Source: Paratinospora sagittata
Taxonomy: Eukaryota > Streptophyta > Magnoliopsida > Ranunculales > Menispermaceae
NCBI GenBank assembly: GCA_035771175.1
Contig: CM069598.1
Location: forward strand, 4,858,194-4,922,193
Direction of reading: 5' to 3'
DNA length: 64,000 bases
Part shown: positions 22,081 through 34,900 of the stretch, one piece after another
Layout: every line of letters starts with the position of its first letter
Position numbering within the stretch: position 1 is the stretch's first letter
Notes under the pieces: generated by a model
Databases searched by the model: none
Told to the model about the DNA's origin: nothing
What the model saw: the letters and a program-made list of their open reading frames with translations, nothing else
Program-made: the position numbers and the translations under genes

Positions 22081-22490
22081 CTACTTCCTGTACCGAGCTA
22101 CCTCTTCATCGTTAGGGAAGAAGCCCATGAGCCTCCCAGCAGAGTTCTGATACGCGTACATGAATCCCCCCATTAGCCCTATCAGCCCTCCCGTCACCAT
22201 TGAAGGACCTCTTATGTTCGGCTTAATTCCTATAACAACAAGCAATTCCCATTAAAAAGAACCCATCAGATCTCAAACCCTGTGCGAAATTAGCATAAAA
22301 AACAAGGGAAAGAAAAAAGGGAACAAAGTAGAGAACCGGAGAGGTAGCCGACGGTGACAGAGATGCCGGTAATCGTGGTTAAACGAAGGTAATCGAGAGT
22401 GTTGAAGTTGGCCACCGCCTTCGTGAATGGAGGGTTCCGATCGATTACTGGGTATTCTGGTTTCACTGACGCTGTGATGTCTGTGTTCAT
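22081..22490 (-). CDS. Mitochondrial complex I accessory subunit (NADH-ubiquinone oxidoreductase 20.9 kDa-like)
   Basis: Two exons, 22490-22337 and 22229-22081, joined through a GT-AG intron with the split glycine codon G|GA, giving 100 residues. It begins 'MNTDITASVKPEYPVIDRN', continues through 'FNTLDYLRLTTITG' and ends with 'GFFPNDEEVARYRK'. This matches the small plant complex I subunit I recall as At4g16450 (fungal NUXM-like 20.9 kDa family). Two hydrophobic segments ('ITGISVTVGYLSG' and 'MVTGGLIGLMGGFMYAY') suggest membrane-spanning helices. The role is structural, in the membrane arm of respiratory complex I. No in-frame ATG lies upstream; the frame reaches only a GTG at 22544. It is divergent from the mTERF gene. 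Confidence 0.9.
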
Positions 22491-23814
22491 CTTCTTCCTC
22501 TTCTTCTGAGTCTCCGGAGTTGCGAATTGAACTTCACTCTTCACGGCTCTGCCTCTCTCTCCTCTCTTTTACTAAACTCACTCTCTCTTTTGGACTTTGT
22601 GTTCTTAGTGGGCTTCTCGCCCATTGTTGGGTAGTAAAAAGCCAGCTTTTGTACTCCACCCAATTCCATAAATTCAACTTACTTAAACCACATGGCATGA
22701 AATGGTTCGGTTATTTTCGCTTCTCATTTTTTAATTTTTTTACCCACCTCATTTAAAAATAAAAAAAATAAAAAAATATCATATAAAATTATTAAAAAAA
22801 ATAAATATTAAATTTCCTCAATCCTCTCACCTTTCTTTTCACCCACCCACATTTTACTCTAAATTCTTCAATCTTTTAACTCTACAATTCATCTTAATTT
22901 TCAATCTTGTCATTTTTTTATATTTTTTAAATTAAAATCATACAGTTCTATTATTTTCATCCTTTTAAAGTATTTTTTTACAAAATATACCCAAAATCAA
23001 AAATAAAGGGGGTGGGTTTTGAAATCTAGAAAAATTACCCTTAAATTGAGTGTGTCCAACCTTGCAAAGGTAGATAAAATGAAGTATGTCCGACCCTAAC
23101 AAGCCGAACATATCTCATCTGTTCCGCCCATTAGGGTCAGACAAAAAAAAATCAAAATCAAAAATTAAAAAATACATTATTCGACCCAATAGGGTCGGAC
23201 ACAGCTCTTTTTTCCGACCTATACCCTAGTGGGTTGAACCTTTGTAATTTTGATTCGCGGAATCTATTTCTATAACCCATTTTCTCTGCCTCATTCTATC
23301 ATTTTCACTCATTTTTTTACAAAAAAAAATATATATATTATAATCCAACAATATAGTATTAAAATTAACTTAGAACTTATGAATTTGTGATCAAAGATTG
23401 TACTTGAATCACTTTGAGTTTGAGGCCTCGAAAACTCAAAATAATTTAATTTTTTTACAAGATTTCGTGACGTTATTGCTTACAAATCTTCTTTGCGACG
23501 TTTTTAACATTTCGATAATTTTAAAAAAATTGAAGAATTGTTTGGGTACATCGAAGCTACCAGCATCGAAGCGTAGCAAAAAAATCTCCCGCCAGTAGCG
23601 GATAACGCAGCAGATATTTTCTCCTTCCACAAAGAAACAAGAAGTCGAACATTCAGTTTTAAATTAAATCTAAAAAATATCAGAATTTGTGAGAGCGAAA
23701 TAGCGAAATCGACCTCAAGATGAAGCAGAAGAAGATAACGAAGCAGCTGTTTTACGAACGAGAATATTCCAATTAGAAACTCTTCTTATTTCTTCTTCTT
23801 CTTCTTCTGCATTC
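22491..23814. other. Divergent intergenic region (complex I subunit / mTERF9)
   Basis: About 1.3 kb that should hold both promoters. Much of the interior (22741-23300) looks transposon-derived: long A/T tracts after 'tacccacctcattta' and a small hairpin cluster at 23087-23212. The last 150 bases before 23815 contain a TTC-rich tract typical of a plant 5' leader. No coding sequence supported. Confidence 0.45.
22741..23300. repeat. MITE-like AT-rich repeat with GGGTCGGAC hairpins
   Basis: The left end 'cccacctcatttaaaaataa' followed by 'aaaattattaaaaa' resembles the arm of the foldback at 45963 ('cccacctaaattaaaaaata', 'aaaaaattattaaaat'). Inside, 'tgtccgaccctaa' (23087-23099) pairs with 'ttagggtcagaca' (23130-23142), and 'cgacccaatagggtcgg' (about 23190) is itself palindromic. 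Outer boundaries are uncertain and may include two elements. Confidence 0.35.
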
Positions 23815-26798
23815 ATGGCGGTTATCTGTTCCCATTTCTTCAACTCCAATTTTCTTCTCTGCAATTCTTCTTCTTCTTCTCTAAATTCCTTCAAGTTGCA
23901 TTCTAATGGAGACTTTTTGGAGAGAAGTATCGGCAAGGGAAGGACGGGGAAACGGAGCAGTACAAAAAGCTTCGTTGTTCTGTCAACGCATTCGAATCCG
24001 AGAATTCTGAAATCTAATCGGAAATCTCGGCACGGACAAAGGCTATCCCCTTATGACAGTGACGAAGACGGTGAAGATGATGATGATATGTTATCTGAAG
24101 TGAGTATTTTGTTGTTTGATTATTTGTTGTAACTGGTTTTAGGTTTGAGATTGAGCTTGTTCAGGTTGAATAGGTTCTTACGGAGATAATTTTTTCTTTA
24201 TTTTTCTACAGATTTGTTTACTCTTATTATTCAAGTTTAAATTTTTTGCTAAGCAGTGTAGCAATTAGCTTGCTTGATCAAGTTTTCAACATGCAGAATT
24301 GTTGATTGCATTCAGCATATGTGAAAAGGGCCTCCAGCTTAATGGATTTGTACATTTGCTAGAAACATTAGGCACTGTGAGCAGTTATTTTACTGGCTTT
24401 CTAAAAAGTGGACTTCAAATTAGACTATCCTTTATGAATTAGTAAATGAAGTAGCTGGATACTATCATGATTTCATATTTGAGTTTCACTTGTTTTACAA
24501 TTATGCTATACCGAATTTTCTAGCATTCTTTTATGTACATTACTTCTTATTTTAGTTAGAAAGTTATTGTGATTGAAATATGCCCTTAGAGAATACTTGT
24601 GCAAAGGTACATTCTTAAAACTGCTGCCTCATATACCTTGTTTTAGTGTTGGACATGGACATGCATCTTGATGGTCTTGTCAGATAAGCGGCCAACATCT
24701 TTATTTCCTGAGCTTGAACACTACTCAGAAGAATAGTTAGATTAATCTGTCTGGTCACTTTATAAATCAATAGATATATATGTATTTGGGTCTCTTTCTA
24801 AAAGAAAAAGAGATAGTTGAAGAAGTCTATGTTTCTAACTTTTACTTATATTAGTCACTTTACGTGATTCCTTATCTTTATATCTTGTTAGGATGAAGTT
24901 TCGGAAATGGAAGATTTTGATGCTGATTTACAGAACTTCAATTCAGGGAAAGCAACCAATGCAAAACGAGGTATTTTATACATATCTTGCCATTGTTAGA
25001 TAATTTTGAACCAGCTGGCGTATATCGTTGCTTTATTCATTGAAATGAGGAGGGGAGTGATCGCAATGAAGATGCCAAAATATAAAATCTGCTTTTATTC
25101 ATAGGCTATAGACTGCCCAAAAATCAGTACAGCGAAAGTTTATCAAGAAATGGGCAACTGATGGGAAGTCTAGATGGCCAGTTAGATGTAAAACATGGAA
25201 AGACCACCTTGGAGAAGAGAAAGTTTGAAGATGCTCGTCGAGCTTTGGATAAAGTACAAGAGAACGGATTCAAGGCTACAGATAGCAGAAGAAAGGTATT
25301 ATCTGGTTCTCTTATTTTAGGCCTGTCAATCCATGTTTTAAACTGTAAGAATTTGTAAATAATGCCCTTGCATTTATGTTCAGTTGATGCAGCAGACTAG
25401 GGATTCCAAACAGAGTAGGTTCCTTCAACCATCAGAAGAATTAGATCTGGATGAAAAATGGTTTCCACTTCTTGATTATCTTAGGACATTTGGTCTTGGG
25501 GAATCACATTTTACTCAAATGTTTGAAAGACACATGCCTTCACTTCAGATAAATGTGACATCTGCTCAAGAAAGGTTGGAGTTCTTGTTGAGTGTTGGTG
25601 TCAAACATAGAGATATCAAGAAGATACTTCTAAGGCAGCCACAAATTCTTGAATACACTGTAGAAAACAATATGAAATCCCATGTGGCATTTTTGGCAAA
25701 TTTGGGTATCGCAGATTCCAGGATAGGGCAGATAATCTCTGCTGCTCCATCTCTGTTCTCTTATAGTGTCGAGCATTCTCTAAAACCCACAGTCAGATAT
25801 TTGGTTGAGGAGGTTGGTATTAAAAATACTGACTTGAGCAAAGTTGTGCAACTGAGCCCCCAAATTCTTGTTCAAAGGATCGATGTCTCATGGAAAAGCC
25901 GCTACGTCTTTCTTTCAAAAGAACTGGGAGCTCCTAGAGATAAAATAGTGAAAATGGTCACAAAACATCCGCAGCTACTCCATTACAGTATCGAGGATGG
26001 GATATTGCCTAGGATCAACTTCCTGAGGAGTATTGGAATGCAAAATTCTGATATCTTAAAAGTAATTACAAGTCTCGCACAGGTAGTAATAAGTTGCATC
26101 TTTTCATATTTTTATGCTTTAAACTGGTTGCGACAGTTTGGTATAACAGAAATTTCCCCCCTTAATGGAGGGAAAAGAATAAGTTGATGCATGCACCTTT
26201 GTAACTGGGAGGGAGGTTTTTATCTGATTATCTTGTGTTGAAACTCCTTAATTCTTTCTTGACAATTATAAAAGACAAAAATGGGTTAAAAGTTACATAG
26301 CTTTTGTCTCGTTGAGTGTTTACATTGTGTGTATGCTCATCCATATCTTAGTCTGCTTATTTTTTTGTTGAACTTTCAATTATTATTTATTTACAATCTT
26401 ATAAAAGAAAAAGATGTTTGCAGTTGCCAAGCTTATCTTAGTCAGTTGTTCGCTAATGGAGTTCTTGACAATATTTACAGGTATTATCACTCTCATTGGA
26501 GGATAATCTAAAGCCTAAATATTCATACCTGGTCGATGAACTACGGAATGAGGTGCAATCATTAACTAAATATCCAATGTACTTGAGCTTGTCACTGGAC
26601 CAGAGAATTAGACCTCGCCACAGGTTCCTGGTTTCTCTAAAGAAAGCTCCAAAGGGGCCATTTCCGCTGAGTTCATTAGTTCCAACTGATGAAAGCTTCT
26701 GTCATAGCTGGGCTGGAACTAGTCTAGAAAAGTACTTGGCATTTAAGCAGACTTTGCTACTCAAGGAATTTGCCAAGAAGTACGAAAGAAAATGGTAG
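23815..26798 (+). CDS. Chloroplast mTERF family protein, mTERF9-like
   Basis: Five exons, 23815-24099, 24892-24970, 25105-25295, 25384-26082 and 26481-26798, join in frame to 1572 nt (523 residues) with GT-AG introns. The N-terminus is Ser-rich with few acids, a likely plastid transit peptide. The acidic segment 'LSPYDSDEDGEDDDD' follows. The core (about 215-455) is a series of mTERF repeats ('LLSVGVKHRDIKKILLRQP', 'LGIADSRIGQIISAAPSLF', 'LGAPRDKIVKMVTKHPQLL'). The C-terminus reads 'RIRPRHRFLVSL...GPFPLSSLVPTDESFC'. All of this matches Arabidopsis mTERF9/TWIRT1 (At5g55580, recalled), a nucleic-acid-binding factor for chloroplast gene expression and ribosome assembly. The gene looks intact. 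It shares a divergent promoter region with the complex I subunit gene. Confidence 0.92.
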
Positions 26799-27314
26799 CT
26801 TATCAGCCATACCTTCATGTCTTGAGTTCACTAACAAAACTTGGAGCAGAGGCGCTTCTAGCTGGTTCTGTGACTGACAACTAAAGCTGTCTTGTGAGGC
26901 TGTTCAGGAGGATTCATTCCAAAGCTCAGGTATGCATCAGAACCATGAAATTTGAGAGTTTAGTTGATGGACGATGGTTTTGTAATCCATGTTTAAGCCA
27001 CAAAGTTCACTCACATCAAACTTAGGGATTTATTTTTATTTTTAAAAAATCTGGGAATTTACCCTCAACTCATGCACCAAAAGAAATCCAGGTGAAGCCT
27101 ATAAATTCCATTTGCACACACCAAAGTATGCAAAACTTCCTAAGCTATAAGGCTCATCCTAGAAGCCATGAGAGGAGGGAAATTCCTTGTTACTTCGTTG
27201 GTTGTCGTAAATAAATAAGAATAGGAGCATGATGAGAGATGAAAGTAGGCAATGGGTAAATTACTGGGAGAAAAGAAGATTTTGTATTGAACCTTAAACT
27301 TATATGAAACGCAG

Positions 27315-27480
27315 GCCTTGGTGTTGGCGCAACAGTTGATGTTGTTCCGTTGTGACTTAGAGGTTATGGATTCAAATCCGAAAATAGCCTCTCTAATATG
27401 GAGATAAGGCTGCGTACATAGTCCCTTTCTCATACCCTGCAATGGTAAGTGCCTTATGCATTAGGTACGCCATTTTTTTA
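27315..27480 (+). mobile_element. Au-type SINE
   Basis: A tRNA-related head with box A-like 'ttggcgcaacagttg' and box B-like 'ggattcaaatcc' (27368-27379) is followed by 'agcctctct...ataaggctgcgtaca' and a 3' end 'ttaggtacgccattttttta'. The order and the conserved 'aaggctgcgtaca' and 'gggtacgcc'-type words are those of the plant Au SINE family, which ends in a short T run instead of poly(A). Divergence from the remembered consensus suggests an old copy. The word 'aaacttat' flanks both sides loosely (about 27296 and 27486); a target-site duplication is not certain. Confidence 0.75.
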
Positions 27481-27525
27481 ACATAAAACTTATTTATGGG
27501 GGAATTTTCAACTTTTCATAGGTTC

Positions 27526-27650
27526 TTTTTTTTTTGAGAGAGAGAAACAACTTATGTATTAATATTAATGAGAACAAGAAAACATACAGGGAGCATCAGG
27601 AATGCTCAGTCAATGGCCCACCTAACGAAGTAACAAGGAATTTACCCATC
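27526..27650 (-). mobile_element. 3'-truncated L1-like LINE tail
   Basis: On the minus strand this segment reads toward '...ttaatacataagttgtttctctctctc' and then ten A, which is the typical 3' end and poly(A) tail of a plant L1 LINE. The internal word 'aaattccttgttacttcgtt' also occurs in the opposite orientation at 27180-27199, giving an inverted repeat that brackets the SINE. Confidence 0.4.
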
Positions 27651-28773
27651 ATGATATGGTTTGGAAAAAAATATGCCTATCTGCATTATTTGTTCAACAT
27701 GCTTTTACTTTAGTTGACTAGTAATTACTAACATGGCTATTGATCATGACAGGTGTTGAAAGTTGCACCAACTTATATGTTCTAAATACCATTTTCAGTA
27801 TCAAGCGTGGGGAGGCCGGTTTTTGTTACATGACTATCCCTTCGGTGAGAAAACCCAACAGCAGAAAAACCAGTTATCTACTCACAAGGTTAGCTCTCAG
27901 TTATATACCTGACAAAATAAGAGAAGAATGCTAAGAGAATAAGAGAGACATCAAGTTATGCAGACACAGCACATTATAAAAGTCTGTCAACTGCAGATGA
28001 TATGATGTGGTAAACCTTCCTGGAGTCCAGCCTACCTTTAATTGAATATAAGTTGGGGATTCCTACATTCACTCATCCAAAAGGATAATTAGAAAGTGTT
28101 GCATGCTGTTGAATAATTGCTTTAATATTTACTTACAGGTCCCTTGTGTTTCATTTTTGCATTAAATATTAAATTGTTGAATTACATTTATAATATTGGA
28201 GAGCGCCATGAACGACTTGATCTAATGTTTTTATTTGTAATTATGAATTTATACTTTTATGAGTGTTTACAAGATTGAATGTTCCAAGCTTCTGTCCTGA
28301 TTGTAACTGCTTGAATTCATTTTTCAGGGCTTTCAAGTTGCAAATAAGTATCAAGTGGTTCCAGAAAAATACACCTTGCAAGTTTATTTGTCTTTCAGGG
28401 TACTTCCAAACTTTATGCTTCTATGGGAAATGTTGTTAATTTTTTTTTGTTCTTCTGAAAAACATTTTGACCTTTGCTGCCTTGAGAATTGAAATTGAGA
28501 GGGATGATATCCTTGTAAAAGCTTTATGATCTGTACAAGTTTTTGTAAGCCATTAATTTCAATGTAGAGGTATGTAGATGAGGAAATGCTGTGCAATGAT
28601 CATAAGGTGTTCTATTTTTTTTTTTCCAACTGAAGGTAGTGCAAGATCTACATGATTTTTGATGAATGAAGGAATAAATCAATAGCAAAAATCAGAGGCA
28701 ACTTATGAATTTTTGACAAATTTAGGCATGAATTTTTTTATTAAATCCAAAAACAAGCAGCAAAAAATAGTAT

Positions 28774-29668
28774 AGGCAAGTTTTGGATACGTCGGAACCA
28801 ACGCATCCAAAACTAGGCTACTAACTTTTTTTCAAAAAAAATTAATGAGAGCCGCTTCTTGAAGCATCAATGGGTGGCATGCACTTTTTTTTTTTTTTTT
28901 AAATAAAAAAATTGAAAACCGTTGTTAAATAAAAAAAGTTGAACTAAAGTTAAAAAAAAAAAAGTGAACGAACTATTAAAAAAAAATAAAAATAAAGTGA
29001 TATCGCACAAGTGTGTCATTTCTCGGACTTTTTTTTTCTCTTTGATTTTTCATTTATTTATTTCAGAAATCGTACAAGAGTTTTTATCTTTGTGTAATAT
29101 TTTTATTTTTCTTGAAAATATGTCATTCACTTGTTTCAGATTTTTTTATTTTTTAATAGTAGATGGTGCAAGACTATTAAATAAAAAAATACATAATCTG
29201 AAAAGTTAAAAAAAAAGTAAACGGTTATAAATTTATTTTGGAACAAACGTCGTTCACTTTGCTAAAAAAAAATTGCACAAGGTGCGATTAGTGAAATAAA
29301 GTGAATGAGATACCAAAGAGAGAGAATGTAAGAGATGACACTGAAGAGACGGAGGATTCTTTTTTTTGGCGCTGTTAATTTTTTATATTTCAAAAAAATC
29401 ACATAAAGTTAACTTTTTTTTGTATAATTTCGTTGGATTAAATTTTTAAAGTTGTTGGCATTACTTTAAGAGGCGTCATTTGTTACATTATTATTATTAT
29501 TATTACTTTATTCTCGATTTGTTTATTTAACAATGGTTTTCAATTTTTTTATTTTAAAAAAATTAAAAAAACTAAAAACTTTTTTTCAATTTTTTAACAA
29601 AAGAAATTAATAGACTGATTTTGGACATGTTAGTACTGACGTAGAGCCAACGTGTCCAGAACTTGGCT
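28774..29668. mobile_element. Foldback / long-TIR element
   Basis: The left arm (28774-28932) and the right arm (29521-29668) are imperfect inverted repeats of about 150-160 bp. 'ggcaagttttggatacgtcgg' pairs with the reverse complement of 'cgtgtccagaacttggc'. 'aaaaattgaaaaccgttgtt' pairs with the reverse complement of 'caatggttttcaattttttt'. The interior of about 590 bp is AT-rich and carries no supported coding sequence, so the element is non-autonomous. Its superfamily is not clear. Confidence 0.55.
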
Positions 29669-31984
29669 AAATATGATTATCTGACATGTCAAGGATAATA
29701 GTGCTAGTTATTTCTCAATAATTTGAAAACCATTGTTAGGCAACTTATGATTATTTGTCAAAAATCCGCAACTTATGATTATCTGGCATGAGGGCCACAC
29801 TCCTTTAGAATTTCAAAGATAATACTAATAGTTACTTCTCAATAATTTGATGAGATCAACATTCAATCACATCATACTTCCACACCCATAATTATTAGTC
29901 TCTGATTAACTTTATAAATAGTTTGGATGAGATTTTATTTTGTTAAATAAGTTGGATTAGATTGAATGTCTGTTGCTCCTTCAGAGAGGCCTGTAGGACA
30001 AGTGATGTTCGAAGATAATCGTGAAGCAGAATAGATCTTTCATATCAATTGATGGCAAATTGACCATGTCGAGATAGATTATCTTCAGAAGTTCTTAAAG
30101 CAAATAGTAAAAAGTAAAAAACTTTTTAAGGCAAAGGTCCAACATGGGAGTTGCCAACAACTAAAAGGCTATGAACCCCGAGTTTAATCCTCATTTGAAA
30201 CCTCTCTAGTGTGTTTTTTTTTTTTTGCTTGGTCCAAATCAAAAATAGTTTTTCTTTTGTTTAGAGAGATTTGATTCGGAACTATTATTTGTCTCTGAGG
30301 TTTTCTCTGACTTTATCCATGTAAACAAACAATTTGAAATACTTCGATTTTTTTTAAACTTCTTTTTACACTAATTTAAAATAAGTATTTTTTTTATTTT
30401 TTTTTTTTAAGAAAAGGGATGTTTATCAGGAATTATTTTTTTTATTCATTGATTTGGTTGAGGGTGACTCTCAAGGAGGACCCATCTGATATCTCATGAT
30501 GATTGGATCAACTGTAATGCTTGTGTGGTTCTTAATGTTAAAAAAAAAAAAAAAAAAAAAATCATTAAATGAGACAAAACTAAACCATTGCTTTTGCTGG
30601 TGATGCTGACCCTCTCTTTAATTTAATTTTTTTTTTTTTTAATGGTTCACTTCATAGTCTCAATTTACAGACTGTCATGGTGTCAAAGATAAACAAAAAC
30701 AAACTACTCATAGCCTGATATTCCTTGTCAAGTGGGCATATCATGTTGTGGTCTCAATCTCACCCTTATTCAACCTGTCTTTATCTTTCATTGAACATCT
30801 TCTACATTTGTCATAGTTACCTCTTTAAGATACTTAAAATGACCCTTATTCGTATGGTCGGCAGTCCTAATTTCACTGGCAATTCGGTGTTCCATCCCCT
30901 GGTTTTACTCTGTATTTGTTATATTTTGAAGATCTCTCCACTAGATTTTGTTAGTGTCATATAGCCAAATCTGGGCCCAGATGAGATGACCCACAAACTG
31001 GTTAAGTTCTCTCTCTTTTTCAGGTTCCAAGAAGAAGATCATTGACTCAACGCAGTTGACTCCCGTGGACAATGCAAATTTCATCAATTTCAGTAACTGA
31101 AAGAGTTTTTTTTTCAAGGCAAAAAGAAATGGGAAATTAGCATTAGAAACAGAGCAGAACCTTAGAACAAAACTACAGTGGCTCTCTTTGTTCTTGTTCT
31201 TGTTCAGTCACTATCATCCTCACTTAAAGGTGCAGTCTTCAATGGTCTTGTTTCCTTTCTTGCTAGCAATGTCATGTGGAAGTAATTTTCTTTTCATTAT
31301 ATGCTAATGATGCCCACTTTGATTTTTGAAAATAATTTGCTATTGTGAAAGATGAGACTGTGGGTCAAACAGGCATCTTCATAGTTTTCTGGAATACCCT
31401 TCAAAGCAATAATAAATTTACAACCTTTGAAAGATTCTCTTGGTGGGGTGCTCTATAAAGAAGGTATGACTGAACCAACTTACGATATTTTAGATAAGTA
31501 CACTTAACAAAAAATGAATGCTTTGTTGGACTTGGCATAAGATGCAACTAATAATCTTTTCCTATTGCATGTAAAATTATTTTTCTCAGTATTACAGAGA
31601 TTCTACACCCTTTTTTTTTTCATCTATGAACCCTGCATATTTGTCCCTCCCACCCCCACAACTAAAGCATAACTATATTACATATATTCTAAAAGATAAA
31701 CAGAACTCTATTTGCTGCTTCTGTGATAACATTAAAAAAGAAGGGTAGACTTGTTACTTGTAAAGCTTTATATGTATCATTCATTCTTCTTTGCAACTTC
31801 ACTTTTCACCCGAAGAAGCTTCGCTGTTTCCCTTTCACTCGCAGTGAAATTGCAGGGAACTTTGTTGGATGTCAGAAAAGAAAGGAAAAAAAAAACAAAA
31901 AAAAAGAAAAGAAAAGAGAAATGTGTTGAACCGAGGAAACAGATTTGAACTTTCTAACTCTATAATTCTTCTTTGTTTCTGAAT

Positions 31985-34900
31985 CTATATGACTGTAGAA
32001 ATGCTGCTTGCTATTGGAGATGCAAATGGACTTTCTGGGAGATCGAGTCCCCGGTTGCTGCACAAAACAGAACACTTCTCCCCAAGTCATGAAGAGAATT
32101 AAAAAAAAAAAAGACTAAAAAGAAAAGAAAAGGGCTCATAGAACTAGAAAATAGCTGTTTGTAGGAATAGAAATGAGATTTCATGGCTAAATGTCAGAAT
32201 ATATAGCTGGTGATGCTTGCTCTTATAACAGCAAAAAATCTTAATTGACCTCAAGAAATAAATTCATCTAATTGAAATTTACACTTGAAAAACAAAAGAG
32301 TTCAATTAAACATCAAGCTTAAATCAATTACCCTCCCTTTAATCAATTCTAGATATGATTAACTTTTGCTACATCAAAGTATGGTTTCAATTTCATTAAC
32401 TTCCTTTGAATTAAAGATATTACCTCTCCTGGTCTGTATAATTGATGCTTGAATGCCTGGCTTTGTGATCATCACTTGTAGACCCATTATTGATGACATC
32501 AAACAGATAGCCGAAGCGGTTAGATGATGGGAACTCATGATCTGCATGTCCTTCAACATAGAGGTAGAAAGAAACCGTTAGAAGCAATAAAACAGTTGAA
32601 AGCAGTATTTAAGAAGTTCTGAGAAATCAAGGTAATACACACGGAGTAGAATGAATTTGCACCTGTTGAGTGTTTCAAGTCATCCATGGAGTAACTATAG
32701 TAAGTCTGGTGGTTAAGTGGCTTTGGCACAAGCTGCACCTCGGCCAGCCGCCTTGTCTCAAGCTCAATAGCCTGTCCGTGCTCTTCCATGAACTGCTTCC
32801 GGAGCATTCTGGAGCTGTCACAAAGTCTAGACACTGTATGGGAACCAACATTAAATACAAAAGCATTACATAATGAACCATCAAGAGGTAGCTAATTTCT
32901 ATAACATATTAGCATACGACAATCCAAATCGAGTAAAACAAATGTCAAGTTCATTTACATTTCATAATAACTAGAAGACTAAGGGTGTGTTTGGTAACTG
33001 AGAAAATGAGGATTGTCTCAACCACCCTTTTATCTCACATAATTGGGGGTGGGAATTTTTTTTTCCCACAACTAAATTTGAAGAGGTCATGGTTATGCTA
33101 TTGAATATTTTCTCATGTTTAAAACGACAACTTCAAGAAAATTTTCTTAAGAAAAGATTTCTCAAGAGAATTTTCTCAAGAAAACTCTATTTTTTCAAAG
33201 AAAATTTTATAAGCTACTAAATGCACCCTAACAGTAGAATAGAGTGGGAATTGTTGACTTATTTTTAAATTCAAAAAGACCCCTTTACAGGACCAGTCAA
33301 ACGGAGGGGCCTGCAACTAAAGCCAGTACCCATCAATTTAAGCATATCCATGATCCTACCGGATAAAGAATGCATTGCGTTTCAATGAAATCATTAGCAA
33401 GACTTATTCAGTTAACTTTTACTCACTTGGGTGCAGTTCAGGATCCATGTCAAGAAAGTGTGACTGGTAACACATTTGGGGCTCAATTTTCTCGGAGTAC
33501 TTCCTGTTATAATGTAGAACTTTTAGGACCACAGTTTCAATGACCTGATATAGAAAAGGAAAGCAGAAAACTAAACTATGGTTACTTTTTTACAATCAAA
33601 ATTTTGTAAAATCGAGGCCCTTCATTGGACGCGTTAGATCCATATTCTCACACTGCAGAACATATATGACAATCCTACAGAGTGTGGGCACTACTCTTGC
33701 TGACTCGGTTCTGGCACCTCTGGATATAACAAGTATTTGGCCCAGAAAAATCATTTAGTTTCTTGTAACATATTCCCTCATCATTCATTCGTTCCGATCA
33801 AGGGCTAAGTCGATTCTTAAATTACAAGTAGTTATATCTTTCTTAATTATTTCTATCAATATTATTTTGATCTCTCTCAAAAAATATAATGGGATTAGCT
33901 AAAAGTTATGACAATATTTTATAATTACCATAAACATTTACCTGTCAATAGTCCTTGACTTTTCTTTATAGGGCTTCACCAAAACACGAGCTCCACACAC
34001 GAAATGCGGATTCCCCTTGGTTAAAATGATCTTCACTGTTTCCGGATAAACAAAAGTCACAAACCCAAACATCCTTTTCTGTTGACAGGGAATCCTCACA
34101 TCTTGAACTGGTCCAAAGCTCCTATATAAGCAGAAAACATAAAAATATATTTTCAACTCCCAGAAACCTACAACTTCTCACAGAAAAGTTATAAACTTAC
34201 TTAAAGTAATTTGAGACATCTTCCTCAGTAAAAGTGCTCTCAGCAGGAAAAGTTAGATAAATCTGTCTAGACCCAGCGACAATTCCTCCAGATTCACTCC
34301 TTTCGCTCCTATATTCCATATATCTCGGAGCATCTTCTGCCAAAACTACTGCATGCTGTCCGTGTGGTCTGCAATTCAAATCACATAAAACCTCAACATT
34401 AATTATTCTACATCAAAAACATAGTGACAGGTTCACCTTAAAAAGGTTGAAGAATCACACCTATCAATAAGTCGGATGCTATTCTTCAATCGAGCAAGAA
34501 GTTTCGTTAAACTGTAACCAGCCTTCCCATGCCTCTGGCTCTCTGTCAAATACCCGTCTGCCTGGAGATTCCTTCCATACTTCTCAAAATACATTAATGG
34601 CAGCGAAGCAATCGATACAGGTACCCCTCTTTTACTTTTCAAAAGTTCAGTGAGCTCGAGCTCTAGCTTCTCAAGCGAACCAGGCAAGAAAACATGGTCT
34701 TCACCACTGAGATCAATTTGATTCAGGCTGAAAACTTGGGAGAAGCTATCTGATGCAGATAGGCCATGGAAGTACCGGCAATTGCTTCCATGCTTGCAAA
34801 AGCCTTTGATATAGTAATGGCAAGTTTTCACCGGAAACTCGGGCAAGCTCGGAGACCTCCGACTGGTTCTAGCATTCGAACTACCCAATGCCGTTTCCGG

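Larger units (their letters stand above)
26799..31984. other. Repeat-rich spacer between mTERF9 and the CCCH gene
   Basis: About 5.2 kb with no supported gene. It contains the 3' untranslated regions of both convergent genes, an Au-type SINE (27315-27480), an L1-like tail (27526-27650), a foldback element (28774-29668) and long A or T runs (for example 22 A at 30540-30561). A short exon-like segment at 31022-31080 is mentioned in the findings. Confidence 0.45.

Noticed and set aside
22491..22544. Longer start for the complex I subunit
   Set aside because: The upstream extension begins with GTG, not ATG, and the family starts at the MNTD methionine.
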